A stretch of DNA of 64,000 nucleotides from Nymphaea colorata (taxonomy: Eukaryota; Streptophyta; Magnoliopsida; Nymphaeales; Nymphaeaceae). A program made the translations under genes and the position numbers. The stretch lies in contig NC_045141.1 of the NCBI RefSeq assembly GCF_008831285.2, positions 24,847,315 through 24,911,314 on the forward strand, written 5' to 3'. Shown in pieces: positions 11,901 to 23,836 of this stretch (within the stretch, counting starts at the first letter, position 1; every line of letters starts with the position of its first letter). A model generated the notes under the pieces. That model was not told the DNA's origin, made no database searches, and saw nothing but the letters and a program-made list of their open reading frames with translations.

Positions 11901-14900
11901 GGGTGAACCAAATGAGGAGCATTGCTTAACCTTTCTCCAAATTCTGCTCCTTCCAGCTTATCATGCATACCGACTGAGACCTCTTTGTATCTGCTTTGCT
12001 GGATGGTTGCATTTCTAACATGTATTAGCTAAATATAGGCAGTCTGACGGAGTTGGTTCTTGGGATGAGTTATACGAAAGCTTTTCTGGGAGCAACTATT
12101 CAAAAGAGAGGAAAAAATTTATGGACACTGGCTTTTCATATACCATTAACTTCGATTTGCCTGCTTTAGGTTTCTTTGGCAAGATATCTTTCTTAATCAG
12201 TCATATTAAATTCTTATATTGTTATTTCTGGCTTGCTACATGGTGTGATTGCCTTCAGGCATTTTTTTTTTCCAAAATGTGCTGAAGTTCATTATTTGCT
12301 CTCTTACCAATGCAACACTACGTATTTTATGAGAACTTTGAATGCACCTGTGCTGTGTGTGTATTATCCATGTGGTAAATCATACATTGCAGCAGGATGT
12401 CATATGCTCCTCACTCATGGGTTCTTCTTTCTCTTGTGCTTTCAGTTGATTGTGGACTCACTGAGCTTCTCAACTGCCACATTTTGGGCCTTGGCAAAAT
12501 CTCCTATTTTTGTTGGAAAAGTTTTAATGCTTATAGTTGAAAATTTTGTTTCCGAGCAGCTAAAGCTGTTAAAGGCTTCTATTTGTGAAATCAAGGTAAT
12601 GAAAAATGCCTATTGCATGTTGTGTTTTAAATTATCCTTTGAATGTAATTATTATGGTCTTGGAATAAGCTTCGATCTTATAGTCTGTTTGTTGGTTTTA
12701 AATTTTTCATTTTCATACAACGAATTCTATAGAGCAATTGGTTTCAGGTAATTTTTTTGATGTTTCTAAGCAAAGGGTAGCTCTTCATCTTGCTTCAACT
12801 GAGGAAAGATAAATATCTGACAGCTGGGAAAAACCAATAGCTCTTCATTATGGCCTTTAAACAGGAATATTTAACTAATTGGAATATTCTGTTGCATTTT
12901 TTCAGTATGAATTGGAAGGGAATAGAAAATACTATATATCTTGCTATGGCTTATAATCACCTGCATATATTTTGTTACAACAATAACAAAACAATTTTTT
13001 GGCAAGTGTAACAGGCTTTCAGCTGCATGTCCTTTGGATATTTTTCTTTATCATCATGCAGTACATTTGTTTTACTCTTTTCATACGTTTGCTATGCTTC
13101 CAATGGAAGTTTATAATTATTTATCTTTTCAATAAGAGGACTTTTGCTTTCTGGGACTGATGTATGATTTTTACCCCTGATGTATGATTTTTACCCTTTG
13201 TGTGCTTATAAGTAAGATGATTATGATATTTTCTATTTTCACTACACTGAGCACTACTGTTTTATTTGGCTTTGGCTTTCTATAAGCTGTTTGCCTTTGA
13301 CAATTGTTTAGGTGTTCTTTTCCTTAACAGCGTTTACATTCAGTTGCATCAGAAGTTCTGAAGTGTGTTCAAGAGGGCCTAGATGCTGCTGTAAGGCTGT
13401 GTAAGAATTACTCTCAGGACATCGATTGGGATTCCTTGGAGACTATAAATGAAGACCATGAGAGCTCTATAGGTTGTGAAAGAGAAGAAAAAATTATTCA
13501 TGTTGTCAAAATACTGTCATGTACAATTGAAGATCTGTATGAGCTTGGGATTATTGCCGCTACTGGTGGAGGAAGCCTGGTTACAATTCTTAATCTTTCA
13601 TGGAAAGGTGTTGTTATGTTGCTGCAACCTCCAAAGCAAATTTTGACAAATAAGATAAGTGTAAATGGCATTATAATAAGTCTAATATCTCTTGCCACTG
13701 AATCCCTCAGATGTGCTGCTGAAGCATGGGTTTCGATAACAAACGTTAGTCCAGTTGTAGGTGAAGTCAAAAGGGCTTTCCTTCCTATAAAATTTTACCT
13801 GATAAATGCAGTTCGCATATCCTCTACATATCCATGTCAAGCCTTTGGAATACACAAGGAGATCTCACTATGTGTCTTGAAGTTTTCAACTCTTGGCTTC
13901 AATTTTTGCAAGGAAAAACATCTCAAAACTGCAAATGAAGCCATGACAGAGTTTTTAGAACCTACATATTTTCTTCTGCTGCATACACTCCTTAATTCAT
14001 CAGAAATAGAGTGTAATTGCAAGTTCCAGCTCTTGGATTGGCTGTTTCCAGAGGAGAGATATTCCTGTTCTTTTAATTCAGATGAAAGTCATGATGTCGC
14101 CACTGAGGGAAAGAACGCTATAGATGCAATATTTTCTCTAACGTGTGAAGATAAACCCAGAGCAACAACATTATTACTAGGTCGCATTGCCATCTTATTG
14201 AATCTTCTGAAGAGCTCTTCTGATCTCAAAGAAGAGATGGTTCTTGGGGTTTCTAGAAAGTTAAATTTTGTTCTGGATGCAATTGTCAGTGCAGATGTCT
14301 ACTCCTCAATAGTAGGTTTGCACATTCCTGTGCTGTCTAGTGCAGGAAGCATGTCAGAAGTTGTTTGGCAACCCATGCTTATTTTTGTTTTCCATACATT
14401 GAAGACATTTATGGTTGTGGCTGCTTCAAGTTCTGCCTGGCTTGAGATACAGCACTTTTTATTCTGCAACATCATTCATCCTCACCACCTTTGCTGGGAA
14501 ATCATAATGGAACTCTGGTGTTTTTTGATTCGTCATGCCGAGGCTGATGTGATAAACGACTTGATTGATAAGCTCTGCTCACTTTACAGTATTACTGCTT
14601 CTTCTGAGACAATTTTATCACCTTCTTCTGCTGTCAGGAAGATGGCTCGAGCATTGAATATTCTTTGTATTGATGCCCCACAATCTACTGCTAACCAAAT
14701 ATATGAAGCCATTTTCAGGTTGGATGGAAAGGGATGTGCTGTGTCTCAGGTAGCATACTTGCCTTTGCTATTGGAAGGTTATCCATTGGATTCACTGTCA
14801 GATGCACTTCAGAAGCATTTTGTGCAGCGGGCAATAACTGCACTTTGCGGACTGATGGAAAATAGTTCCAGACTACAAGGAAAACTAAATTTATCAAGAG

Positions 14901-15954
14901 TTTCAGGTTCTGGATTGTTTGGAGAGCCACTGTACACTTTATCTGCAGCACTTTGTCATCAGTAAGTATTGGCTTATTAAAATTGTTTACTGAATTAAGT
15001 TTGGCTTGCTGTTTAAGGTTTGACTTCATGAGTTCTTTTTACCCCTGCAGCCATGTCAAAGATTCTGAACTCACCAAGTTTATACCACAGATTTTGAAAT
15101 TCACAATAACTGTTATTAATGCCTTTAAAGATTGTAATGAGAGTTCACAAAAAGATAGTTATGGTCAGCTTCTTCACCAGGCATTGATGATGATTTCAAG
15201 CATGAAGCGTGCATACTCTTCTCATGACATGGAGGGGGTCATATTGGGTTTGCAGAATTTGTTCTCAATGGATTCCACAGATTCAGGCAAGTTCTTGGTT
15301 TTTATTAAACCAGCTTTGTCTTCTTTTCTAGCTGGCCTTGGTCATATGGAAATAGCGGAAGTTGAAGAGAATGCAGTTAGCTCCGCAATCTGGGAGCTAT
15401 ATCATGGCTTATTGAGAGAGCGCCACTGGGCATTAGCTCATTTGGCACTTTCAGCATTTGGATATTTTGCTGCCCGAACTTCTTGCAATCAGCTATGGAG
15501 ATTTGTACCACAAGATGCAGCGCTTTCATTTGACAAAGACACAGGGTTGGAGGCAACTGAAGAGAGGTTTATGTCTGAGTTGAAGGGGTATCTTGAGAAA
15601 GGAGTTGCACTCATTGCAGATTCTCCAAGCAAGCAACAACTTGGTTTACTAGAAAAAGAGGCAATGTCAATTCAGGGAAGGCTCAAGCAGGAACCAGAGC
15701 ATCTGGCTTTGAAGTCGACAGCTATGGAGGTTGATGATGAAAACCATGTAGCGAAAAAAAAGAGAAAGTTTCCTGAGGTGATTGGTGAAGGCATGATGCT
15801 TCTCCAGAGGGGTCTTGAGATAGTGAGGAATGGTCTTGAAGAATGGCGTGGACAGAAAGATGGCTGTCCAGAGTTGCAGGATGATTTATCCACACACCTC
15901 TCCTGTCTTGAGGATGTGATTGCTCATTTGGTGGCTTTGGAGGACAAAGGCTGA
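2907..15954 (+). CDS. FLIP: FLIP/MEICA1-like protein (DUF4487 family), long split gene
   Basis: In plants, FLIP (rice MEICA1; human FIRRM) binds the AAA ATPase FIGNL1 and limits RAD51/DMC1-dependent strand invasion and crossovers in meiosis. I recognised the family from overall sequence character, not from a diagnostic motif. Exons supported by splice sites and phase: 2907..3047 (ATG in context AAGATGG; MEGETVRNNVRALLEEI), 4580..4672, 4872..4925, 11197..11286, 11758 to about 12170 (interrupted at 12006-12038, see findings), 12446..12595, 13331..14961 (543 codons) and 15051..15954. The product would be roughly 1,150 aa, almost all helical and repeat-like, with a basic nuclear-localisation patch KKKRK at 15754-15768 near the C terminus. 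Joins between 12170 and 12446 are unresolved, and further small exons may exist. The intron 4926..11196 carries three transposon insertions. Alternative: another large helical-repeat nuclear protein. Confidence 0.68.
4923..5047 (+). repeat. 63-bp tandem duplication at the end of FLIP-like exon 3
   Basis: Two nearly identical copies start at 4923 and 4986 (AAAGTGAAAATACATGTGGC...), differing at about one base. The first copy begins three bases before the proposed donor AAA|GTGAAA, so the donor sequence is duplicated 63 bp downstream. Confidence 0.85.
5838..6246. mobile_element. Non-autonomous hAT-type MITE, copy 1 (409 bp)
   Basis: The left end reads CTATGTCACATGGGTGCGGG. The reverse complement of the right end reads CTAAGTCGCGGGTGCGCC. 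The flanking 8 bp are CATGTTAG (5830-5837) and CATTTTAG (6247-6254), a target duplication with one mismatch. The interior holds (AC)n(AT)n at 5902-5946, (AG)n near 6062-6085 and a GTGTCGTGTCGGGCTGC string also found in diverged form in copy 2. It has no coding capacity. An 8-bp duplication is the hAT signature. Confidence 0.7.
6540..7180. mobile_element. Non-autonomous hAT-type MITE, copy 2 (641 bp)
   Basis: It begins CTATGTCACATAGGTATGGG; the reverse complement of its right end reads CTATGTAACATGGGTACC. It is bounded by a perfect 8-bp duplication TCCCTAAC at 6532-6539 and 7181-7188. The termini and the right subterminal GC-rich block (7090-7160, CCGTACTCGTGTCGCACCCG) match copy 1 at 5838-6246, but the centre differs. 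It has no coding capacity. Confidence 0.78.
7715..11043 (-). mobile_element. hAT transposon with decayed transposase (3.3 kb)
   Basis: The left end is CAATGTTG; the right end is AACATTG, giving a short terminal inverted repeat. Flanking 8-mers GCACATAC (7707-7714) and GCACACTC (11044-11051) match at 6 of 8 positions, fitting an old hAT target duplication. Both subterminal regions are full of short CGTATC/GATACG motifs in both orientations (7735-7800 and 10970-11035), the usual layout of transposase binding sites. The transposase remnant lies inside on the minus strand. The element sits in an intron of the FLIP-like gene, in the opposite orientation. Confidence 0.8.
8130..10623 (-). pseudogene. 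hAT transposase (BED finger, DUF659, hAT C-terminal), broken
   Basis: Reading right to left on the minus strand: a BED zinc finger at about 10623-10500 (W-x2-C, then CDFC and HFKHHIAGTH); a Glu/Arg-rich linker with RKRRGG at about 10425-10090; the RWFYDASIPF motif just after an in-frame TAA near 10074; a DUF659-like core at 9922-9545 (VTADGWTNIKNKTLVNFVVY, then VTDNAANC); the RWSRQLRRPLHAAVYYLN part of the C-terminal region near 9020-8960; and an acidic tail at about 8220-8130. At least one nonsense codon and two or more frame changes (near 9925-9960 and 9240-9300) separate these pieces, so it cannot be functional as it stands. In an intact element this enzyme would catalyse cut-and-paste transposition. 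Confidence 0.85.
11267..11720 (+). repeat. Diverged tandem repeats downstream of the exon at 11197-11286
   Basis: The string ATTTAAGCCTCTTTCTTCAG, the last 20 bases of the exon, recurs exactly at 11419-11438. A ~55-bp module (GATTA.TTAACATT.TAAAGATGA... CCTTTTATATCTGCTGA) appears at about 11344, 11520 and 11667, with a partial copy at 11297. The copies are only partly alike, so the expansion is old and occurred in steps. Confidence 0.8.
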
Positions 15955-17533
15955 TTGGATTCTTGTATTCTATAGTTAAAATATCTAATCTAAAGCAGCA
16001 TATGATCACACCTATTTTGGTGTTGTCTCACGAGAAGCACATTACCTTGGCACATCTTTGCCTGTTCTGAGTAAATAGACCTGATGGGCTAGATCACGTT
16101 TGGGACGCTCCATCTCAAAATTGACACCTTGTTTGGATGATGATGCTACCTAGGAATATACAAGATGGCTTTAGTCGAAACCTTGTAGCAGTAACAGCAC
16201 GAGGCACTGAGGGCTCATATACAGCCACAGGTGGAAACCGGTCGAAAGCATAAGCGTTAACCCTACAATGCAGTTTTCCACACGACCAAGGAGAAGAGAA
16301 AATTTTGGTTACGTCTGAGTCTGGTGCTATGTTGTCACAAGGAAAACCAATAATCAACTATTCGTTTGTTGCTTTCTTGTTAGTTTTTTGCTGAGTTTGA
16401 AAAGAGAAATTTGTGATCTTCATCTGTGGGATTCATGAAGTAATACTGCCAATGCTATGCTGCATGTTATCTTCTTTTACATGGAAATGATTTTTTTTGG
16501 CTATCTATAAAGAGCGAGCAACAAGAAGGAAATGAATATGTAAATGTCATACAAATATTTTTCTAGTTGATATAATTCCATTTTGCTGATAGTAAGCTAT
16601 AGAAAATTGCCAAACAAGTAACAACAGACAGCCTTTTTCTTGAAAACGCGAACGTGAGGATAGAATCATCGATCATCGATTGCCTATAAGTTGAAGACGA
16701 TTGGAAGATTGCTTGGAAAATGCCTAATTTCATGCGAAAGAATAACTTTTCTTACGAGTGTCTTAAGAAGAGGCCGGGTTTTTTTTTTTTTTTTTTTGTC
16801 AATTATTGCACCTCTCAAGTGGGTCTGAGTCTGAACCATCCATTTAAAGGGAAGGGCCCACCAGTTGCCTGCTACCGAAACATGATTCAAGGACGGGGAC
16901 ATGAGGATAAGAATGGCTTTTCATGCCATCCTTTCGAGGAAATGCTTGTGGGCCCGTGATAGGTAAAGTCTGGCATATCCATTCCGTGCAACTGCTCCCC
17001 ATTTTTTTGGCCTTTCTAAGACGGTAAAAGCAAAATGGGTTGTAGAGGCATATCTAGATCCAAAATTCTGATCTTGGCTTGTGGTGTATGCATAATGGAA
17101 CACACATTTGGACTTGATTTTAGAGTGCTAAATTTTAACCAAATTGCAAGCTTAAGTTGGTGACAATCTAAGGGATAATAAACAAACGACTCTTCTTTTA
17201 AGTTAATGTTGCAAGGTGTTTTTTTTAACAATATGAGAAGATTAGCTGCATTTTTCATTTGCCTCGAATTCCTTTTCTTTTTGGTTAAGTTTTATAACAT
17301 AGTAATAAATCTGAACTCAAAATATGTAAATAAGAAAAAAAAAGCCTAAAAAGGACAGGCTTCTCATAGGCCTGGCTTGCTTCAGCACGCGGCCAGTACG
17401 TGCAATGCGTACCTGCCCAATACATGCCGATTGCCGACCTCAAGAATATGATCTTGGCCGTGTACCAAGAAGAATAAAGTAATAAAAGAATCAATTTCCC
17501 TTTTATTCAAGTTTCTCGTAGGATTTCTCAACA

Positions 17534-17563
17534 GAAGAAGAAGAAGAAGAAGAAGAAGAAGAA
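17534..17563. repeat. (GAA)n microsatellite
   Basis: About ten GAA/AAG units in a row, directly readable. Confidence 0.9.
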
Positions 17564-19856
17564 AGGATCTAATTAGATGGACAAGCAAGGAACAATCCCC
17601 ACAAAGCGTGAAGCTTCGCACAGTGCACATCTTTTCTGGTTCCTTCCTTCTAATCCTCCTCTGTTTGGACAATGTTTTCTGGCTCAACCTTGTTAGAACG
17701 GAACTGACAAAAAGAAAAAAAGTATTGGTATCTTTCGCTCTCTTCAAACAAGAAAAGACGAAGGACGAGGACTGATCAAGAAGGCAACCAAAACCATGAG
17801 TCTTAAAGAAAAGCATTACCAAAAAGATCTTGGTCTCCAGACAAAACAAGAACCTTATGATGGTCTAAATCTTTCAGACATCTTAAGGATCGTCTTCTGG
17901 CAAGTTACACTGCTCTGGTCGCCCCTTGGTGTAAAAACTCAAAAAAAACTCCGCCCTCGTCTACCAAGAAAATATCAAGAATGCAGAACCTCTATAAAAA
18001 CACACAAGAAGTTGATGAATGGTATACCACTCTCTAAAAAATTGTGTTCTCCTCTTAACTGTTCTGAATAGCATGGCAGTATTCTAAAATCTCTTCGGAA
18101 CAAGTCTGCAATTATTGCTTAACAACCATTTGTCAAACATCACATAATGCCCAACTTTGTTTCCGAATTTCCTTCAATTCATAAAGAAATTCAGTCATAT
18201 TTTGCGCCACCAACACTCTGATCAACAAAAAAACAAACAGAGGAAAGGGACCGAGAGCTAAAGGGCAAAAAATGGGGCAACTTAGGGATTCAGAAGGGGC
18301 GAGGAATTCAAGCATGACGCGAAGTGCCTTAAACAAGGGTCACCGGCATCATACTACCTTCAAACCACCGTCTTCTTCCCAAACCAAAGACGCTGTAGTC
18401 ACACGGCATCAGAGTTTATCAGTTTTAAAGACGCGAGGGAAAAACTCTGGAGAAACAGCCCTCCCTTTGATGTAGTATAAACCGCCATGAGCAGTAGGGT
18501 TTAGGGTTAGGAAATAGGATGCAACCACAGCCCGAGGTCACCCAGGGCCCCCTCAGAGTTATCGACGGCATCCACTTAAGATTTATAAATAAACTCAAAC
18601 TTTTTCTCAAGAACAGATACAGGACTATGTTTTACTGTGAAGCACCAGCCGAAGCATAAATGAGTAAAAGGAGTGATGAAGTACCGGCGTAAGAATGAAT
18701 GAAGAAATTGATGCGCCTTTTAGGATGGGGACTGGATGAAGCCACGATTTATCCAGATAAAGTGGGATGTCTCATCGCGTGCATATGCGATTTTTGAAGG
18801 AAAAAAGTATTTGAAGAAGATAAGTAAAAGAAATTGACCAACTGAAACCAAAACAAGTATGACGTCGAGAAAAATTTAATAAGAAAAGAAAACGAAAAGA
18901 AATTCCTCATGGATTTAAGTAAGGGCACACTTTTCTATGGAGCAGTATAACAGAATTCTACCAAATGATAAGTGAGAAAAAGAAAAGCTGGCAGCATGCA
19001 TTTTCTTCTGAGACTCTGGTTCTATTTACAGGAAACAAGAGACTGAAATGCCGTGTGAAAAAAGTATATATATATATTAGATTTCAAACAAAGCCATCAA
19101 AGTTTTCTGTGAAGGCTGGACAGAGAATCTCTGATCCTGGATACTACCAACTTTAGAGAGACGTGGAACTCTGTTCTTCATAGACATCAAGATCCAACAC
19201 CATCGATCTCTTCATAGATCTGCGGGGACAAGCTCTTCTGAAAAAATTTAAAAGGGAAATGATTTCTAAAGGCAAACAGTCCTGTAAATCTTTCTCGTTA
19301 TGTCTATATCTACATCTATTGAATGCACCATTGTTGTGGTGCCTAAAAAGCCACATGGGACCGTACCATGCCAGTGGAAAGATGCATATATACCGCAATC
19401 ACAATCATCAATATTTTTTAGTTCCCCAAATGTCTCCTGTCAGCAAAACAATTCTTCTAAATGTTAGTGGTAGTTATTTTGGTATAGAGATTTTGTTTGG
19501 GGTCCTTTCTGGCATAAAAAGTTAGAAAGGGCAATAAATTTATGACACAACCATGTGGGACTCAATAAAGTTAGTGTGTAGTCTAACCCTATAAAATTTG
19601 GATGTGTCTGAGAGATATGGTTAATTAAGAACCTTAGCTTATTCAAATGACATAAAATAGTCCATAGGTGATGCCACATGCTGGGTGCAATAAGGCATCC
19701 AGTCATGTATAAGTATTAGAAAAATGTGCATTATGGACCTTGGTGGCATGGCTATAATTGATTCTGTTATATGCACTGCTAATAATCATCTGTAGATACC
19801 AACAAAAAATAATCCTCAAAAGATGCTCGCTTTCACTTTTTGTTTGCTTCTGCACA

Positions 19857-19857
<1 letters not shown>

Positions 19858-19887
<30 letters not shown>
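19858..19887. repeat. (GA)n microsatellite
   Basis: About 15 GA units, uninterrupted. Confidence 0.9.
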
Positions 19888-19889
<2 letters not shown>

Positions 19890-20501
19890 GCTTCATTATA
19901 TTATGAAGAATTAAGTGTTAGATTAACAAGTTGCTGCTAAGTTTGATTGGCAGCAATGGCTTTTGCTTTTTCTGACAATAGATTGGCAAATTAGCACTTT
20001 AATGTTTTACACATTGCTCTCTGCGCACTCGAACACAAACCAAAAATATTGTAATTAGCTGGTAAATGAAAGGGGCTAACTGAATGATATTACATGGAGT
20101 GTTCTTTAATTCCTACTGTCATTTTTTTTGGGGTGACCAACTGCATGGGAGCAGTGCTGCCAAGATGCATTGATTGCTCCATAGATCACATCTTTGTGTT
20201 TGTGGTGCCACAGCTTCCAACCAAGTAAAAGGTCCAAGTACTTGAGACATTGACAAGCAGGAAAACAATTGCTTGGTACATTTATTCCACATTTGAAGGG
20301 TGGGGTTACTGTCCAGCACCATAATGACCATCTGCTCTGGTGCCCTTCTGCTACAAGTGTAGGGCTGTACACAAGTACCACTTGGTCTTATGACTGCTTT
20401 CTCTGTTATGGTGCCTCATGTCCATATGATCTCTGTTATGGTGCCTCATGTCCATATGACATGTATAGACCTGCAACTGGCCAACTCCTCTCTCTCCTTA
20501 T

Positions 20502-20543
20502 ACACACACACACACACACACACAAGAGAGAGAGAGAGAGAGA
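20502..20543. repeat. Compound (CA)n(GA)n microsatellite
   Basis: About 11 CA units followed directly by about 10 GA units. A related compound (TG)n(AG)n tract occurs at 20721-20760. Confidence 0.9.
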
Positions 20544-20720
20544 TGATAAACATAAAAAACGCCATTTCTAGTTTATTCTATTTTTATTTTTTATATGTGA
20601 AAAAGTTAAGAAATTGTCACATATAATAATCAATAAGTAACAAAAAAAGCTAGACTGTAATAAAAGAGATTAATGAGGATTGATTGAATCTCCCGCTATA
20701 ATATCTATGAGTCGAGAAGA

Positions 20721-20752
<32 letters not shown>

Positions 20753-23700
20753 TGAGAGAGGGATGGTCCCATTAATTGTTCTTTGAAAATTACTTTTTAA
20801 ACTAAAGATACATGAAGCAAATATAACATATATGATTTTTTAAGGGTTTAAAAAGATTCACTAGTAAATTGGTGAAATATATGATTTTCATCAAAAATAG
20901 TCAAAAGGTATAAGAATTGGTCAGACCAACCTCATCAAATGAGGGTCAGTCGAACACACTTAATTATACGTCTCTCTGAACTATGTTCATAATTGCACAG
21001 GAGAGGAGAGGAAAAGAGAGAGAATAATGAATGGTAGGGCGCACACAGATTATATATCATGATCTGCACGTACGAGAAAACAAGCTTGGAAATATGCACT
21101 AGAGGTTCAAAAGTATATATCGGTGTCACAAATATCAGCTGCATTTTCGAAATGTCATGATTCATGTGTAGAGGTACTGACAGAGGGTGATTGACAACAA
21201 CTAATCTTTTGTGCTTCTTCTTGTCTTGCTTATATTTTATATTTTATGTTAATTTGTACCAATATATCATTAACTTCATTCATTTTCACTTGCTTATATA
21301 TTTGTCATCTTTTGTTTTTGTTTAGAAAAAAACTAACTTGAATGGAAATATCAAAAGTTGCAAAATATAGAAAGAGAAAGTTTTGGCCACATATATAAAA
21401 GTGCATATGTGCATTTACCTTTCATGATACATCCTTAGACTACACAGTCACACATATATGTCTCATTCTCAAGAAGATCACAGTGAGGTCCTGAAAATTT
21501 TCAAAAACAGCTGATATTTATCATAGCGTGAGCACCTTCCTATTAATTAAGAAATAATTTAGCTACATTGGGATTTTTTTCTCAAATTTTTAAGACAGGC
21601 ATTTGAAAAAAAGAAGAAATAAACAGTTGTGGTTCTGGTGCACACACATATCCATCTTGCCGGTGCCTTTCCATTGGTTGGCACTTCTAGAATGGACGTG
21701 TACTTTGACCGCCTGTAGAAACAAAATTTTAAATTAACTAGTTTCTTCTTCCTTTAATCTTTCTAGTTTTGACAGCCAAGCTGAGATTGTAATTTCTGCC
21801 GATCCAGTTCATTATATTCCCTATAATCTTTTATTTCTGTAATTATAATAATTTCAGTTATAGTCAGTAATTTATGGAGAAGAAAAAAGAAAGGAACTCT
21901 CAAGGAACCTAACCAGCACATGCTCACATAAACGATCGAGTTCTTAACATGAACCAGTTGTGAATCTCTGCAGACAGCTCCTGCTCTCTTTTTTTAATTA
22001 CTAAGACTTGCTTTTCTTTGAGTTTTACCTGTCAAAAAGAAAATCAAAAGCTTGAACACTAGGGGTCAGCAGAAGTAGGAAAGGCGCCGCAGTAGAGGGC
22101 TGTCATGGTTAACAGTTTACTGCCCGTGCTTACTTTGGTAAATGTTTTTTGGGGTTTAAAAGGCTCTTCGTTTTAAGAGTTCAACGCTGCTGAAAAGGAG
22201 AATGCATTTGCTAGAACCAAGAGAAACGATTGCAGGCGGGGATGGGATGGCAGACAGAGAAAGAGATTCCCCTACTTTCTTTCAGAAGTTTAGAGGAGAA
22301 GGTGGGGTGGATGCAGCAGCAGCAGGCAGCAGCTAGCTGGTGATCAGTCCATCTCTTTCACAGACTGCCAAGTTTGCAGTATAAATTTTGTTCTGTAGGT
22401 GAGTAGCCGCTGGACTCTTTAGACTCTGATTGAGGCCAACCACAGAGATGATTGAGAAGATAGACAAGATGGTGGGGTACAGAATTTTGCGTCATATTCA
22501 CGTGCCAGCCCTTGGATTCAATGGAAGGGAGCGCTGGGATTGAAAGCAAAGTACGAGTAACCTGTGGGTCCTCTCTCTCTCTCTCTCCTCCCCTCTCTAG
22601 CATATGCATGTTTTTGGTTTGTAGTTATAGAAAGTTAGACAAGTCCGGACATAAATATGTTGCCATGTCATATTGCTACCTTTACATAATTTCTCAGGAA
22701 AGTTAGAGAGAGAAAGAGAGAGAGAGAGAGAGTTGAATAAAAAGATGTATTTAGAGTGGATTTAGCTTCGAAGTTAGAAACCCATTTGATTAAATGGGTA
22801 ATGCCTAGCAATTTGATTAATTACAGAGTCGGATTTGGATCTGAATGATTAATATGAAAGTTTCACATATAATTGTATCCAGGGGCTTGTATGGAACATA
22901 TATCCAGTTGGTTTATTATAAGATTGTAAGACGCCATCAAGCTGATTTTCTCATCTAAACTCTTCTAATATTACGATCATATAATTATGATGCATATGCA
23001 TGTGTGTGACCGCGCACATGCATGTGCATCATCAATTGCACCATTTTTCTCTCTCTCACATGCACACATCTATGCTCCCCTTTTTTCTTTCTCTCTCCTA
23101 TACACATATGCACTCATATGATAATGTCTCTCCTCCCTTCCCAAAGTGGTAAGTCCAACACTGTAAAGCGTAAAAATGGCCATGGCTGCCCTTCTATCTG
23201 TTTAACTGGAAACAGAAAAAAGAATCACACGCTTGAGAGCGAAGATTGGCACGTATCAGTGCATAAAGGGACAAGTGAATGCTATTTTTTTCAAGAAAAG
23301 AAAGGGCAAAAAAAAAAAAACCTGTGGCATCTTTGACTGCCCGTGAAGAAGGGGAGGGGACCAGATTTCCCCACAACCTCCTTTTCCTGTTTTTTAGATA
23401 TTCTCATTCCAAACTTGTCAAGATTTCCCCAAGCTAAAAATCTTCAGATTCATTATTCGCCTCTCCACCACCTTCGTCATTTAATACTTGAATCTAAATT
23501 TAAATCTCCATCAACCATTAATACTCAATTCGTTGCAGTCCGTTGCAGTAAAGAGCAAAAGACCGCAAGAAACAAGCGAAGTAATATCGTTTATAGGAAA
23601 AGCAGAATAAAATGCACAAGATAAAACAGCGACCAACGCAATCGATCACCTGATATCCACAAGTCGTCTCCTCTCTTTTGACACTAAAGTCCACCAATAT

Positions 23701-23836
23701 TTTGGTCATTATTATCTCTCTTCTTTCTGCTCATGCTTTTTCATGCTGGCTTTCTTATCTTCCCCCATTTTACTCTTCACCACCGTATTTACAATAGACG
23801 AACATGCCACCAGTTTGTCAAGTGCCTGCCATGAGG

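Larger units (their letters stand above)
15955..23700. other. Gene-poor intergenic region (7.7 kb)
   Basis: I see no coding region with domain, splice or length support. The 3' UTR of the FLIP-like gene probably ends within the first few hundred bases. Contents: a GAA trinucleotide tract at 17534-17563; a telobox-like AAACCCTAAC string (minus strand) at about 18499-18515; (GA)n at 19858-19887; (CA)n(GA)n at 20502-20543; (TG)n(AG)n at 20721-20760; and (CT)n/(GA)n tracts at 22565-22590 and 22706-22733. Reading frames in this stretch are short and mostly rest on these microsatellites. Confidence 0.6.

Noticed and set aside
12233..12751. 172-codon plus-strand frame as a gene of its own
   Set aside because: Only its middle (12446-12595), bounded by splice sites, looks coding and belongs to the FLIP-like gene. 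The rest reads through introns.
13436..13498. Start of the 509-codon frame at 13436 as a gene start
   Set aside because: That start is a TTG codon. The frame continues upstream to the acceptor at 13330, so it is an internal exon.
22500..22560. miR159/miR319-like string near TTGGATTCAATGGAAGGGAGCGC
   Set aside because: It differs from the mature miRNA by an insertion, and I could not find the complementary arm needed for a precursor hairpin.
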